Positions 8,474 through 17,206 of a DNA stretch of 64,000 nucleotides are shown one piece after another. Made by a program: the position numbers and the translations under genes. The notes under the pieces were generated by a model. The model worked only from the letters and a program-made list of their open reading frames with translations. It had not been told where the DNA came from and did no database searches. Position 1 is the first letter of the stretch. Every line of letters begins with the position of its first letter. Source of the DNA: JAAFJM01 sp964529175 (GTDB lineage: Bacteria; Bacteroidota; Bacteroidia; UKL13-3); contig CAZGVO010000001.1 of assembly GCA_964529175.1 (NCBI GenBank), forward strand, positions 496,001-560,000, in the 5' to 3' direction.

Positions 8474-10966
8474 TTAAGCTAATGATTCGTTAATGGCTCT
8501 TATCATCTTTTCTTGCAGGTGTTCTGGCTCAAATGGTTTTAAAATATAATCGTTCATTCCAGCTGCATAAGCCGCATCGCGCATGGTATTTTCGTTAGCA
8601 GCAGTTAAAGCTATGATAGGCACTTTTTTATAATAACTATCGGCCAAAGCTCTTATTTCGCGAGCACAAGTAATGCCATCCATTTCAGGCATTTGCAAAT
8701 CCATTAAAATTAAATCGTATTGGCTTTGTTTAACTAATTCTAAACCTTTAACACCATTGTCGGCCACAGCGGTGATACAGCCCCATTTTTTAAGAAATTG
8801 TTTTAAAATAATTACGTTAACAAACGAATCTTCCACCACCAAAATATTTTTTCCTTCTAAATTGGTAATGGTAGTTTTTTCAAAACTTAAATTATTAATA
8901 TGCTTTGTTTCAACTATATCCAAACCTAACTCAAATGAAAAAGTGCTTCCTTTTCCAACTTCGGATTGCAACATAATTTTACCACCCAAGCCTTCCACTA
9001 TTTTTTGGCAAATAGACAATCCCAAGCCTGCACCATCTTTTTTGCGTGTATTTGAAATATCAACTTGCGAAAAAGCTTCAAATATATCAGTCTGTTTCTC
9101 GGCAGGAATACCCAATCCCGAATCGGAAACCTCAAACCTAACAGTTGATTTAAAAAAACTAAAGTTGGTTTCTTTGATACTAATTTTTACATAGCCATTT
9201 TCGGTAAAATTAATGGCATTGGTAATAAGGTTTGACAATACTTGTGCTATACGCAAGGCATCCGATTTATAGGTATTTTGCTTATCTACATTGCAATCTA
9301 CAATAAATTCAAGGCCTTTATTTTTAACTTTTTCGCTAAAAATATCAACCAATCCATTTACCAATTGTTGCAATTTAAAATCGTTTTGGTTAAACTCATT
9401 ATTACCACTTTCAAGGTTATTAAAGTCTAAAATATCGTTTACCAAATCAATTAACTTATGGGTTGATTGTTTTAAGATTACTAAGTTTTGAGCTTGCTCA
9501 TCTCCCCCATGGTTTTCTTTAATTAAGTCGGCTATTCCATTGATGGCATTTAAAGGGGTTCTTATTTCATGGCTAATATTTCTAATAAAACTTGCTTTGG
9601 CTTTTAAAGCTTGTTTAGCCAACTCCTGCGATTTTAAAATTTGCTCATTTTGTTTTACCAAAGCATCATTTTTAAGCGTAAGCTGTATTTGGTTGTTTTT
9701 TAATAAAGCATTGGTTTTACGTACATTATAAATTGTAAAAACCAAAAACACCAATACCGCTAACACCAACAAAACACCAGTAACAATTAAGCCCGTAGTA
9801 ATGGTTTTATTTTTACGCTTTTGAAGGGCTACTTCTGTTTCAGCTTCCTTTTGTTTAGCCAACGATTGCGATTGCAAGTCTTTTAACTTTACCAAACTTT
9901 CGGCTGAGCTAATGGCTTGCAAAACATTCATTTTTTGTTCGGTATAAAGAAGCGCATTTTTATAATCGTTTTGGGCTTTATAACATTCAATATAGGTATC
10001 GTAAATGGTTACTTGAGCAACTTTATTATTGGTTTTTTTAGCCAAGCTTTCGGCTTTAGCCAAAAAACTTAAAGCCTTTGCATACTGCTTATTTTTTATA
10101 TGCAAATCGGCCAAATCGGTAAACGAGTTTCTAAGCCCATTTTCATCGTTAATTTTCTCTCTTATATCAAATGCTTTATTTAAGTAGTTTTCGGCTACGC
10201 CTAGCTGATTTAAACCCAAATAACACATGCCAATATTATCGTAAGTTTCGGCTATGTTTTTTAAATTATTGCTTTTTAAATCATCTTCCAGCACCAATTC
10301 AAATTTTTCTAACGCTTTTGAATATTGCTTTCTTTCTAAATAAATTGATGCTAAATTATAATGAATTAAACTTAACTCAGCATTTAGTTTTATAGCAATT
10401 GGCAAAGCTTGTAATAAAAATTTTTCGGCAAGGGTAAACTCACTTTTTAAAAAGTAAACCACCCCAATATTATTCAGTGATTTAAGAATATAAACCGAAT
10501 CGTGTATTTGATTTGATAAATTTAATGCTTGAAAATAGTACCAAAGTGCCTTTGAGTAATTGGTTTTACTTTCGTACGAAATACCTAAATAGTTATTACA
10601 CCTAATTATTTTAGCAGTGTTATTGGTTTTAAAATAAAAAGTAATGGCGTGTTGCAGGTAATAAATGGCCGAATCGTAGTTGCGGTTTTCGCAGTGACCC
10701 ACACCTAAACTTAAGTAAGAATCGTAAATACCTTTTTCGTAACTTACTTTTTGTGCAAGTTCAATTGATTTATGCGCGTATTCAATGGCTTCGGAGCCAT
10801 TATCAATAAAAAAAGTAAGGTTATTGTTAAATAAATCTACTCTTTTCTGAACATTATTTTCGTTAGAAATGGCTTTTAAAACACTGTCTTTTTTAATCAA
10901 GTCGTTAGCTTGAACCGACAATAAAGTGCAAAACACAAAAAATAATATGTAAAATCTTTTAACCAA
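8474..10966 (-). CDS. Periplasmic-TPR hybrid histidine kinase / response regulator
   Basis: Protein of 830 residues. Order: signal peptide (1-20); about seven TPR repeats (30-350, for example YNNIGVVYFLKSEF and YDNIGMCYLGLNQL) placed in the periplasm; a coiled segment; a transmembrane helix (about 390-412); HisKA with phospho-acceptor H466 in SHEIRTPLN; HATPase with NLITNAINFTENG, DSGLGIP and GAGLGLS; and a C-terminal receiver with D756 in LMDLQMPEMDG. The TPR part probably senses a peptide or protein ligand. No DNA-binding output domain or partner regulator is adjacent. The start is TTG 10966: it is the only reasonable start that keeps the signal peptide, as the frame is closed 21 bp upstream. 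Confidence 0.9.
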   Translation of the reverse strand: MVKRFYILFFVFCTLLSVQANDLIKKDSVLKAISNENNVQKRVDLFNNNLTFFIDNGSEAIEYAHKSIELAQKVSYEKGIYDSYLSLGVGHCENRNYDSAIYYLQHAITFYFKTNNTAKIIRCNNYLGISYESKTNYSKALWYYFQALNLSNQIHDSVYILKSLNNIGVVYFLKSEFTLAEKFLLQALPIAIKLNAELSLIHYNLASIYLERKQYSKALEKFELVLEDDLKSNNLKNIAETYDNIGMCYLGLNQLGVAENYLNKAFDIREKINDENGLRNSFTDLADLHIKNKQYAKALSFLAKAESLAKKTNNKVAQVTIYDTYIECYKAQNDYKNALLYTEQKMNVLQAISSAESLVKLKDLQSQSLAKQKEAETEVALQKRKNKTITTGLIVTGVLLVLAVLVFLVFTIYNVRKTNALLKNNQIQLTLKNDALVKQNEQILKSQELAKQALKAKASFIRNISHEIRTPLNAINGIADLIKENHGGDEQAQNLVILKQSTHKLIDLVNDILDFNNLESGNNEFNQNDFKLQQLVNGLVDIFSEKVKNKGLEFIVDCNVDKQNTYKSDALRIAQVLSNLITNAINFTENGYVKISIKETNFSFFKSTVRFEVSDSGLGIPAEKQTDIFEAFSQVDISNTRKKDGAGLGLSICQKIVEGLGGKIMLQSEVGKGSTFSFELGLDIVETKHINNLSFEKTTITNLEGKNILVVEDSFVNVIILKQFLKKWGCITAVADNGVKGLELVKQSQYDLILMDLQMPEMDGITCAREIRALADSYYKKVPIIALTAANENTMRDAAYAAGMNDYILKPFEPEHLQEKMIRAINESLA

Positions 10967-11010
10967 CTTTAAAAAAACAACAATTTAAATATTAAATATT
11001 AAGTTACAAC

Positions 11011-11841
11011 TTAATTTAACACAATTTGAGTAGGTTCTAACGTAATTAGCTTTTGGCGATACAAAATACCAACCGCCTTTTTAAAAGTTTTTTTGCTCAT
11101 ACCCAATTGGCGCTTAATGTCCTCAGGATCGCTACCATCGTGCAATGCTAGTTTTCCGCCTTGTTTTTTCAGTAAATCCAAAATCATTTGCGAGTTAATA
11201 TCTACGTTTTCAAAACCAATTTTTTGTAAACTCACATCAATTAAATTGCCTTCCTTTATTTGTTTTACATAGCCTTTTAATTGATCGCCAATTTGCACAT
11301 CAGTATAAATTTCGTTTTTATAAACAAGGCCTTTGTATTTGTTATTAATAATTACAAAATAACCCAAGTCAAAATCTTCATAAACCATCAAATCTACTTC
11401 ATCGTTATGTTTCAAATGGCAATCTGTATTATCCAAATAACGGTTAATTTTGGTAGTTCCTACTAACCTGTCCGAAGTTTCATCGTGATACAAATACACC
11501 ACATAATATTTGCCCGTGTACATTTTTTTTGCTTGCTCTTTAAATGGAACAAGCAAATCTTTATCTAAGCCCCAATCCATAAAAGCACCAAAACTGGCCG
11601 CATCCACCACTTTTAGTAAAGCAAAAGTATTTAATAAAATTTTGGGTGTTTGGGTAGTCGCTATTAATCTATCTTCTGAATCGTTGTAAACAAACACATC
11701 AATATTATCGTGCAATTGCAAGCCTGCAGGCGCATATTTATTATGCAACAACACTTCTTCGCCATCGTTATCTACTAAAAAAAATCCTACAGCACTGCCT
11801 CTGCTTACTGTTAAATTGCTAACTACGCCTAATTGAATCAT
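11011..11841 (-). CDS. CvfB-family S1-like RNA-binding protein
   Basis: Protein of 276 residues, the usual size for the CvfB/YitL family. Three S1-type OB folds are followed by a C-terminal winged helix. Visible markers are LGVVSNLTVSRGSAVGFFLVD, VVDAASFGAFMDWGLDKDLLVP (the S1 GAFVD-like motif) and the end GMSKKTFKKAVGILYRQKLI, which forms the winged helix. In staphylococci CvfB affects virulence gene expression; its role in Bacteroidota is unknown. A -7-like TAGTTTTG (plus-strand 11862-11869) lies 20 bp upstream of ATG 11841. Confidence 0.85.
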   Translation of the reverse strand: MIQLGVVSNLTVSRGSAVGFFLVDNDGEEVLLHNKYAPAGLQLHDNIDVFVYNDSEDRLIATTQTPKILLNTFALLKVVDAASFGAFMDWGLDKDLLVPFKEQAKKMYTGKYYVVYLYHDETSDRLVGTTKINRYLDNTDCHLKHNDEVDLMVYEDFDLGYFVIINNKYKGLVYKNEIYTDVQIGDQLKGYVKQIKEGNLIDVSLQKIGFENVDINSQMILDLLKKQGGKLALHDGSDPEDIKRQLGMSKKTFKKAVGILYRQKLITLEPTQIVLN

Positions 11842-11942
11842 GTTTATTCTGAAATATTTTTCAAAACTATTTAAAATTATACAGCCTACTTCATTTTATT
11901 TAGTAAAATTGTAAACACTATTAACCCATAAAACTAATAATT

Positions 11943-12659
11943 TTGACTAAGTTAAGCGTTAACATCAATAAATTTGCTACTATTAGAAATGCCCGAGGCG
12001 GCAATAACCCAAACTTGGTGCAGGTTGCCATAGATTGTGAAAAATTTGGAGCCGATGGCATTACTGTTCATCCAAGGCCCGATGAACGTCACATTCGTTA
12101 TGCCGATGTGTTAGATTTAAAACAAGTTTTAACAACCGAATTTAATATTGAAGGCAATCCGCTAGAAGATAAATTTGTGCAACTGGTGCTTGATACCAAA
12201 CCTGCTCAAGTTACTTTAGTGCCCGATGCTTTGAACCAAATTACCAGTAACCACGGTTGGGATACAATTAAAAACTATCAATTTTTAAACGATATTATCA
12301 AAGTTTTTAAAAATGCTGGAATCCGAACTTCTATTTTTGTAGACCCAGTTTTAGAAATGATAGAAGGAGCAAAACTTACCGGTACCGATAGAATAGAACT
12401 TTATACCGAAAATTACGCGCATCATTATCATACTAATAAAGAAGCAGTTATAAAACCATATACCGCAGCAGCCATTAGAGCTCATGAGTTGGGCTTGGGT
12501 ATAAATGCTGGTCACGATTTAGATTTACACAATTTGCATTTTTTTAATCAAAACATTCCCAACCTAGCCGAGGTTTCCATTGGACATGCTTTGGTATGCG
12601 ATGCCATTTATTTAGGCTTGCATAATACCATTCAAATGTATAAACAAAAATTGCAATAG
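11943..12659 (+). CDS. pdxJ: Pyridoxine 5'-phosphate synthase
   Basis: Protein of 238 residues. It condenses 3-amino-1-hydroxyacetone phosphate with 1-deoxyxylulose 5-phosphate to make pyridoxine 5'-phosphate (DXP-dependent vitamin B6 route). Family hallmarks are LSVNINKFATIRNARGG, the loop GADGITVHPRPDERHIR, the glutamate-containing FNIEGNP, and the phosphate-binding GLGINAGHDL. The start is TTG 11943: the family begins MTKLSVNINK and the frame is closed 21 bp upstream, so no ATG is available. A TAATTTTG stretch overlaps this start and is probably a chance promoter match. The next gene follows after 3 bp. Confidence 0.96.
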   Translation: MTKLSVNINKFATIRNARGGNNPNLVQVAIDCEKFGADGITVHPRPDERHIRYADVLDLKQVLTTEFNIEGNPLEDKFVQLVLDTKPAQVTLVPDALNQITSNHGWDTIKNYQFLNDIIKVFKNAGIRTSIFVDPVLEMIEGAKLTGTDRIELYTENYAHHYHTNKEAVIKPYTAAAIRAHELGLGINAGHDLDLHNLHFFNQNIPNLAEVSIGHALVCDAIYLGLHNTIQMYKQKLQ

Positions 12660-12662
12660 CTT

Positions 12663-13688
12663 ATGAACTCAAGTAGCAGAAATTGGCTTTATTTACTAAG
12701 TTTTTTACCAAGCTTTTTTGCCATTTATGGCAATTTAAATGGTGGCTACTTTGCCTTTGGTAATTTTGTATTTTCATTAGGTGTTTTAGCCACTTTCGAA
12801 TGGATTACCAAAGAGTTTTTATCGAATCAAGCCTCCGAAAAAGACGATGTGATTCCAAAGTTTATTTTACTGCTTCATATTCCATTGCAACTTATTTCAA
12901 TTGGCAGCTTATTTTATGGCATTTACAGCCAATCGTTAACTGGTTTTTATATAATTGGGGCAGCTTTAAGTGCAGGTTTAAATTCTGGCTCTTCGGCCAT
13001 TATAGTTTCGCACGAATACATTCATAGAAAAGTAAAATATGAGCGTATGTTGGGCAAACTTTTATTGTTTTCAGCAGGTAATATGTATTTTTACATTGAC
13101 CATTTAAAAGTACATCACAAATGGGTAGGAACTGATAAAGACCATGCTACTGCTAAGTATGGCGAAAACTTATACCAATTTTTTATCCGCTCAGTTTTTG
13201 GACAATTTTGGGGAGCCATTGCCATTGAAGCCGAACGATTAAAAACAGCAAATAAATGGGCTTATGGATTTGAGAATTATGTGATCCGTCAAATAATTTT
13301 ACAAGTATTATTACTAATAAGCATTTACTATTTTATTGGTATTGATGCCATTATTGCTTGGGGGTTACAATGTTTTTTTGCTAATTTTTTATTAGAATAT
13401 GTAAACTATATTCAGCATTATGGTTTGAGCCGCGATTATAAAGAACGTGTAACCGAAGAACACAGTTGGCAAAGCGACAGATTTATAAGCAGGTTTGTTT
13501 TGGTTGATTTATCGCGCCATGCCGACCATCATTATTATGCTTCAAAACCATATCATACTTTAATAACTTATCCCAATAGCCCTATTTTACCTGCTGGTTA
13601 CGCAGGATTGTTTTTTGTAGCTGCGGTGCCTCCTTTATGGTTTAAAATCATGCATCCCAAAATTGCACAAATAAATACATCGGCATGA
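12663..13688 (+). CDS. AlkB-like membrane di-iron hydroxylase (alkane 1-monooxygenase family)
   Basis: Protein of 341 residues with about six membrane helices. It has the histidine clusters of the integral-membrane di-iron family: HEYIHR (117-122), HLKVHH (147-152) and RHADHH (285-290). It also has NYIQHYGLSR (248-257), close to the NYxEHYGLxR signature of alkane/xylene monooxygenases. The family hydroxylates terminal methyl groups of alkanes or related hydrophobic substrates with a rubredoxin partner; none is encoded nearby, and the substrate here is open. It sits between pdxJ (3-bp gap) and pnuC (4-bp overlap), an unexpected vitamin-operon context. Confidence 0.85.
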   Translation: MNSSSRNWLYLLSFLPSFFAIYGNLNGGYFAFGNFVFSLGVLATFEWITKEFLSNQASEKDDVIPKFILLLHIPLQLISIGSLFYGIYSQSLTGFYIIGAALSAGLNSGSSAIIVSHEYIHRKVKYERMLGKLLLFSAGNMYFYIDHLKVHHKWVGTDKDHATAKYGENLYQFFIRSVFGQFWGAIAIEAERLKTANKWAYGFENYVIRQIILQVLLLISIYYFIGIDAIIAWGLQCFFANFLLEYVNYIQHYGLSRDYKERVTEEHSWQSDRFISRFVLVDLSRHADHHYYASKPYHTLITYPNSPILPAGYAGLFFVAAVPPLWFKIMHPKIAQINTSA

Positions 13689-14275
13689 AATTTACTTTAA
13701 TTGAATTGCTTGAAATAGTAGTAATTATAACTACTTTACTCTACAACTTTTTTCTAATTAAACAACAAATTATCTGTTGGCTTTTTGGCTTTTTATCTTC
13801 AGTAACTGGTCTAGTTATTTTTTACGAAAAAGAATTAATTGGGCAAGTAATTTTGCATGTATTTTATGCATTAATGGCTGTTTATGGTTGGTATATTTGG
13901 GGTAAAAACAAACAAGAACTGAAAGTAAAAAAATGGACCATAACCATGCAAGCTTATACACTTGCTTTTGGTTTTATCATCAGTTTTGTATTGAGTTATT
14001 TTGTACTAAATCAGTTTATAGAAAATATAAATGTACTCGATATTTTGATAACTGTTTTTTGTTTTATAGCTACTTTTAAAGAAACCCATAAAATAGTAAC
14101 CGCTTGGATTTATTGGATAATACTTAACGCAGCTAGTTTTGCACTTTATTTGCAATCACAATTGTTTATTTATGCTTTGCTGATGCTTATTTATACCGTA
14201 TTGTCAATAAAAGGTTATTTAGCTTGGAATAAAGAACTAAAAAACCAGCCTTCACAAAAGATTGATTATCAGTAA
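13685..14275 (+). CDS. pnuC: PnuC-type nicotinamide riboside / nucleoside transporter
   Basis: Protein of 196 residues with about seven membrane helices. The central WLFGFLSSVTGLVIF ... HVFYALMAVYGWYIW region is typical of PnuC, a facilitative carrier for nicotinamide riboside that works with intracellular phosphorylation. The final GYLAWNKELK also fits the family. Its ATG overlaps the stop of the AlkB-like gene (ATGA), so translation is probably coupled. No NadR kinase gene is adjacent in the window. The related thiamine and riboflavin carriers (PnuT, PnuX) are alternatives that I cannot separate by eye. Confidence 0.85.
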   Translation: MKFTLIELLEIVVIITTLLYNFFLIKQQIICWLFGFLSSVTGLVIFYEKELIGQVILHVFYALMAVYGWYIWGKNKQELKVKKWTITMQAYTLAFGFIISFVLSYFVLNQFIENINVLDILITVFCFIATFKETHKIVTAWIYWIILNAASFALYLQSQLFIYALLMLIYTVLSIKGYLAWNKELKNQPSQKIDYQ

Positions 14276-14281
14276 ATTAGC

Positions 14282-14941
14282 CTAATTAATAATATTTCCT
14301 ATTTTGGCGTTTTTGTACTTGCTTTGTGGTAATAAAGTTTTCATTTTTAAAATGGTTTGATACGGGCCTTCTGTTGCAAACAGATTGATAAGCCAACTTG
14401 GAACACTGCCTCCAGGATTTAAGTACAAATAATAAATACCTTCAACCGTGCCATTTCCTTTGGGTGTAAAAACCCACGATGCAGTTAATTTTTCTACCTC
14501 TACTTTATCATCTTGTTTAGGCATCATTCCAAACACTTCGTGCGATTCAATAGTTACCACTTTGGTTTTTGAGTCTTGTTTTATTTTGTAATAAATTACG
14601 CCATATCTATTTTGAACAGGCCAAGGAGTTTCGGTTTCGTGGTAGTAATACAATTCGTATTCGCTAACCACCTTTAGTATCTTAGCCGATTTACATCTAT
14701 AAATGTATTGAGGATGTGCTGGAATATCGTAAATAAATGCCACCAAACTATTTAAAGTAGCGTTGAAATTGGTAACACATTTTATTTCTCTAATGCTCGA
14801 AAATGAAGCCTCACGGGTATATATCAAAATATCATCGTTGTTCTTTTTTAAAACCCAGTTTTTTTCAACACCAAAACTGGTATTTATAACAAAACCTAAA
14901 AGCAAAAAGCACCAATAATATTTTTTAAAAAAGGCAATCAT
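14282..14941 (-). CDS. START-domain lipid-binding protein
   Basis: Protein of 219 residues. A signal peptide (CFLLLGFVINTSFG) leads into a START fold: EKNWVLKKNNDDILIYTRE, a hydrophobic cavity region SLVAFIYDIPAHPQYIYRC, then ETPWPVQNRYGVIYY and GSVPSWLINLFATEGPYQTI, all typical of bacterial START proteins. It should bind a lipid or other hydrophobic ligand in the periplasm. It lies 14 bp downstream of idi in the same direction, so the pair may act in isoprenoid or lipid metabolism; that link is inference. It converges with pnuC with only 6 bp between stops and no visible terminator. Confidence 0.85.
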   Translation of the reverse strand: MIAFFKKYYWCFLLLGFVINTSFGVEKNWVLKKNNDDILIYTREASFSSIREIKCVTNFNATLNSLVAFIYDIPAHPQYIYRCKSAKILKVVSEYELYYYHETETPWPVQNRYGVIYYKIKQDSKTKVVTIESHEVFGMMPKQDDKVEVEKLTASWVFTPKGNGTVEGIYYLYLNPGGSVPSWLINLFATEGPYQTILKMKTLLPQSKYKNAKIGNIIN

Positions 14942-14955
14942 AACAAAATTTTAAG

Positions 14956-15468
14956 CTATAAAAGTTCCCAAAATTTTTCGGAAATAATGGTAAACCAAGC
15001 CGTGTAATCAGCAGGATTTTGTTTCATATCGGCTTTTAACCAATCAATATCAACCCATTTGTAACTGGCAACTTCACTAAGGTTTATATCAATTTTACCT
15101 TCATAATTTCCTACCAAAATATAATCTAACTCGTGTTCAGTTAAACCGTTGTCAAACTCGGCTTTGTAAATAAAATTAGTTCTAATACTCAAATCACAAT
15201 CAAAGCCCATTTCCTCTTGAAGCCTTCTGTGAGCCGCTTGTTCTATGGTTTCGCCTACACGTGGATGGCTACAGCAAGTATTTGTCCAAAGGCCAGCGCT
15301 GTGGTACTTGGTTAAAGCACGCTGTTGCAATAAAAGTTGGTGTTTATTATTAAAAACAAAAACCGAAAAAGCCCTATGCAACAAGCCTTTTTCGTGGGCT
15401 TCTTGCTTTTCCATTTTACCAATTTCTTGGTCGTTTTCGTTTACTAAAATTACGTATTCTAATTCCAT
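14956..15468 (-). CDS. idi: Isopentenyl-diphosphate delta-isomerase, type I
   Basis: Protein of 170 residues, Nudix fold. It interconverts isopentenyl and dimethylallyl diphosphate using a metal and a Cys/Glu pair. Visible markers are ENDQEIGKMEKQEAHEKGLLHRAFSVF at the N-terminus (start of the family signature), the catalytic cysteine in WTNTCCSHP, the Nudix-like helix VGETIEQAAHRRLQEEMGF, and the catalytic glutamate in LTEHELDYI. It is the first gene of a two-gene unit with the START-domain protein. Confidence 0.95.
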   Translation of the reverse strand: MELEYVILVNENDQEIGKMEKQEAHEKGLLHRAFSVFVFNNKHQLLLQQRALTKYHSAGLWTNTCCSHPRVGETIEQAAHRRLQEEMGFDCDLSIRTNFIYKAEFDNGLTEHELDYILVGNYEGKIDINLSEVASYKWVDIDWLKADMKQNPADYTAWFTIISEKFWELL

Positions 15469-15661
15469 TTAAAAACCCAAACATACATCAAAGCTTTTAG
15501 TTTTTGGTAATTTTTGTTTTTAACTTCTAAAAATGAAACCTCAATAGCAAAACATACATTTTTTAATAAAGTAGACAGTAACGCAAAAATAATTGATTAT
15601 TCATAGCTATGCTTTGCATATTTTTTACATTTTTGCACCATTAAAACTAAAATACAAAAGT

Positions 15662-17065
15662 ATGTACGTAATAAAATTTGGAACTGATGGTTGGCGAGGT
15701 ATTATAGCCGATGAATTTACTGTTGAAAATGTTAAGCGTGTAGCGCAAGGAACAGCAGCATACGTTAAAGCAAATTTTGCTAATAACTTAACCGTAGTGT
15801 TAGGCCACGACTGCCGTTTTGCAGGTGAACTTTTTGCCGAAACTACTGCAAAAGTTTTATGTGCCAATGGCATCAAAGTAATAATGGCCAAAGGTTTTGT
15901 AAGCACGCCTATGATTAGTTTAGGTGCTGTAAAACATGGCGCAGCATTAGGTGTTATTATTACCGCTAGTCATAATCCTCCAGCATATAATGGTTTCAAG
16001 CTAAAAGCACATTATGGCGGACCAAGCAGCCCTGCCGTGATTGATGCAGTAGAAAATGCAATTCCCGAAACAGTAAGTTTACCTTTAAAAAGCATTGATA
16101 CTTTGGTAAGCGAAGGCATGATAACTTATGCCGACCTTGAAACCATGTATGTAAACGAAGTAGAAAGCAAATTTGATTTAAAATTAATCAAAGAAAGTAA
16201 GTTTGAATTTGCTTACGATGCCATGTATGGTGCAGGACAAAATGTAATGCGCAGGGTTTTTCCTGAAATTACCATGTTGCATTGCGATTACAATCCAGGT
16301 TTTGATGGACAAGCACCTGAACCTATCCATAAAAACTTAACTGAGTTCAGCGAGTTAATTCGCATCAGTGAAGAAATTGACTGCGGTTTGGTAACTGATG
16401 GCGATGCTGATAGAATTGGTTTATACAATGGCAAAGGCGAGTTTGTAGATTCGCACCATATTATACTTTTATTGGTTCATTACTTGCATAAATACAAAGG
16501 CATGGATGGCAAAGTAATTACTACTTTTAGTGCTACTTCAAAAATTACCAAACTAGCCGAAGCTTATGGTTTACCAATAGAAATAACTAAAATTGGGTTT
16601 AAATACATTTGCGAAAAAATGGTTACCGAAAACGTATTAGTAGGTGGCGAGGAAAGTGGCGGAATTGCTATTAAAGGCTTTATTCCTGAGCGTGATGGTA
16701 TTTGGATTGGCTTAACCCTTTGGGAGTTTATGGCTAAAACAGGCAAAACCCTTGACGAATTAATTCAAGAAGTATATGATGTGGTTGGTAGTTTTGCCAT
16801 GGGCCGAATTGATTTACACATTACCGAAGAAATTAAACAAACGGTATTGGCTAATTGCAAAGCAGGAAAATACACGCAGTTTGGTAGCTATAACATAGAA
16901 AAAACCGAAGACTTAGATGGATTTAAATTCCATTTAGGAAATGGCGAATGGGTAATGATTCGTGCAAGTGGAACTGAGCCTGTATTACGCGTGTACAGCG
17001 AATCGAGCACCAACGATAAAGCTACTGCTATATTAGAAGCAACTAAAGCAATTTTATTAGCCTAA
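15662..17065 (+). CDS. Phosphohexomutase (phosphoglucomutase/phosphomannomutase family)
   Basis: Protein of 467 residues from ATG 15662. An in-frame ATT 69 bp upstream would add residues that do not fit the family, which begins IKFGTDGWRG. The enzyme moves phosphate between C1 and C6 of hexoses through a phosphoserine. Four-domain layout: phosphoserine loop TASHNPPAYNG (S103), metal loop DGDADRIG (D246, D248, D250), sugar loop GGEESGG, and C-terminal phosphate-binding RASGTEPVLRVY. Whether glucose, mannose or glucosamine phosphate is preferred cannot be read from the sequence. It is a single-gene unit closed by the terminator at 17092-17120. Confidence 0.93.
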   Translation: MYVIKFGTDGWRGIIADEFTVENVKRVAQGTAAYVKANFANNLTVVLGHDCRFAGELFAETTAKVLCANGIKVIMAKGFVSTPMISLGAVKHGAALGVIITASHNPPAYNGFKLKAHYGGPSSPAVIDAVENAIPETVSLPLKSIDTLVSEGMITYADLETMYVNEVESKFDLKLIKESKFEFAYDAMYGAGQNVMRRVFPEITMLHCDYNPGFDGQAPEPIHKNLTEFSELIRISEEIDCGLVTDGDADRIGLYNGKGEFVDSHHIILLLVHYLHKYKGMDGKVITTFSATSKITKLAEAYGLPIEITKIGFKYICEKMVTENVLVGGEESGGIAIKGFIPERDGIWIGLTLWEFMAKTGKTLDELIQEVYDVVGSFAMGRIDLHITEEIKQTVLANCKAGKYTQFGSYNIEKTEDLDGFKFHLGNGEWVMIRASGTEPVLRVYSESSTNDKATAILEATKAILLA

Positions 17066-17091
17066 TACAAAATATTGACTATCAACAAATT

Positions 17092-17120
17092 AAAAGCCTA
17101 GCCTCTGCGCTAGGCTTTTT
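17092..17120 (+). terminator. Intrinsic terminator of the phosphohexomutase gene
   Basis: Stem GCCTAGC (17096-17102) and GCTAGGC (17109-17115) with a 6-nt loop, preceded by four A and followed by five T. Confidence 0.88.
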
Positions 17121-17206
17121 GCTTTTATTCCATTAACAATAATTCTTTTAAAACTAATATTCATTTTTTAGTTTCCTATTTTAAAAATTTTTAAGTAAAA
17201 TTGCTC

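Noticed and set aside
11938..11945. TAATTTTG promoter element for pdxJ
   Set aside because: It overlaps the TTG start, so transcription would begin inside the gene; a chance match in AT-rich DNA is more likely.
15613..15635. Promoter TTTG ... TACATTTTTG before the phosphohexomutase gene
   Set aside because: The spacing between the parts is about 9 bp instead of 19-21, and the -7 part has extra T residues.
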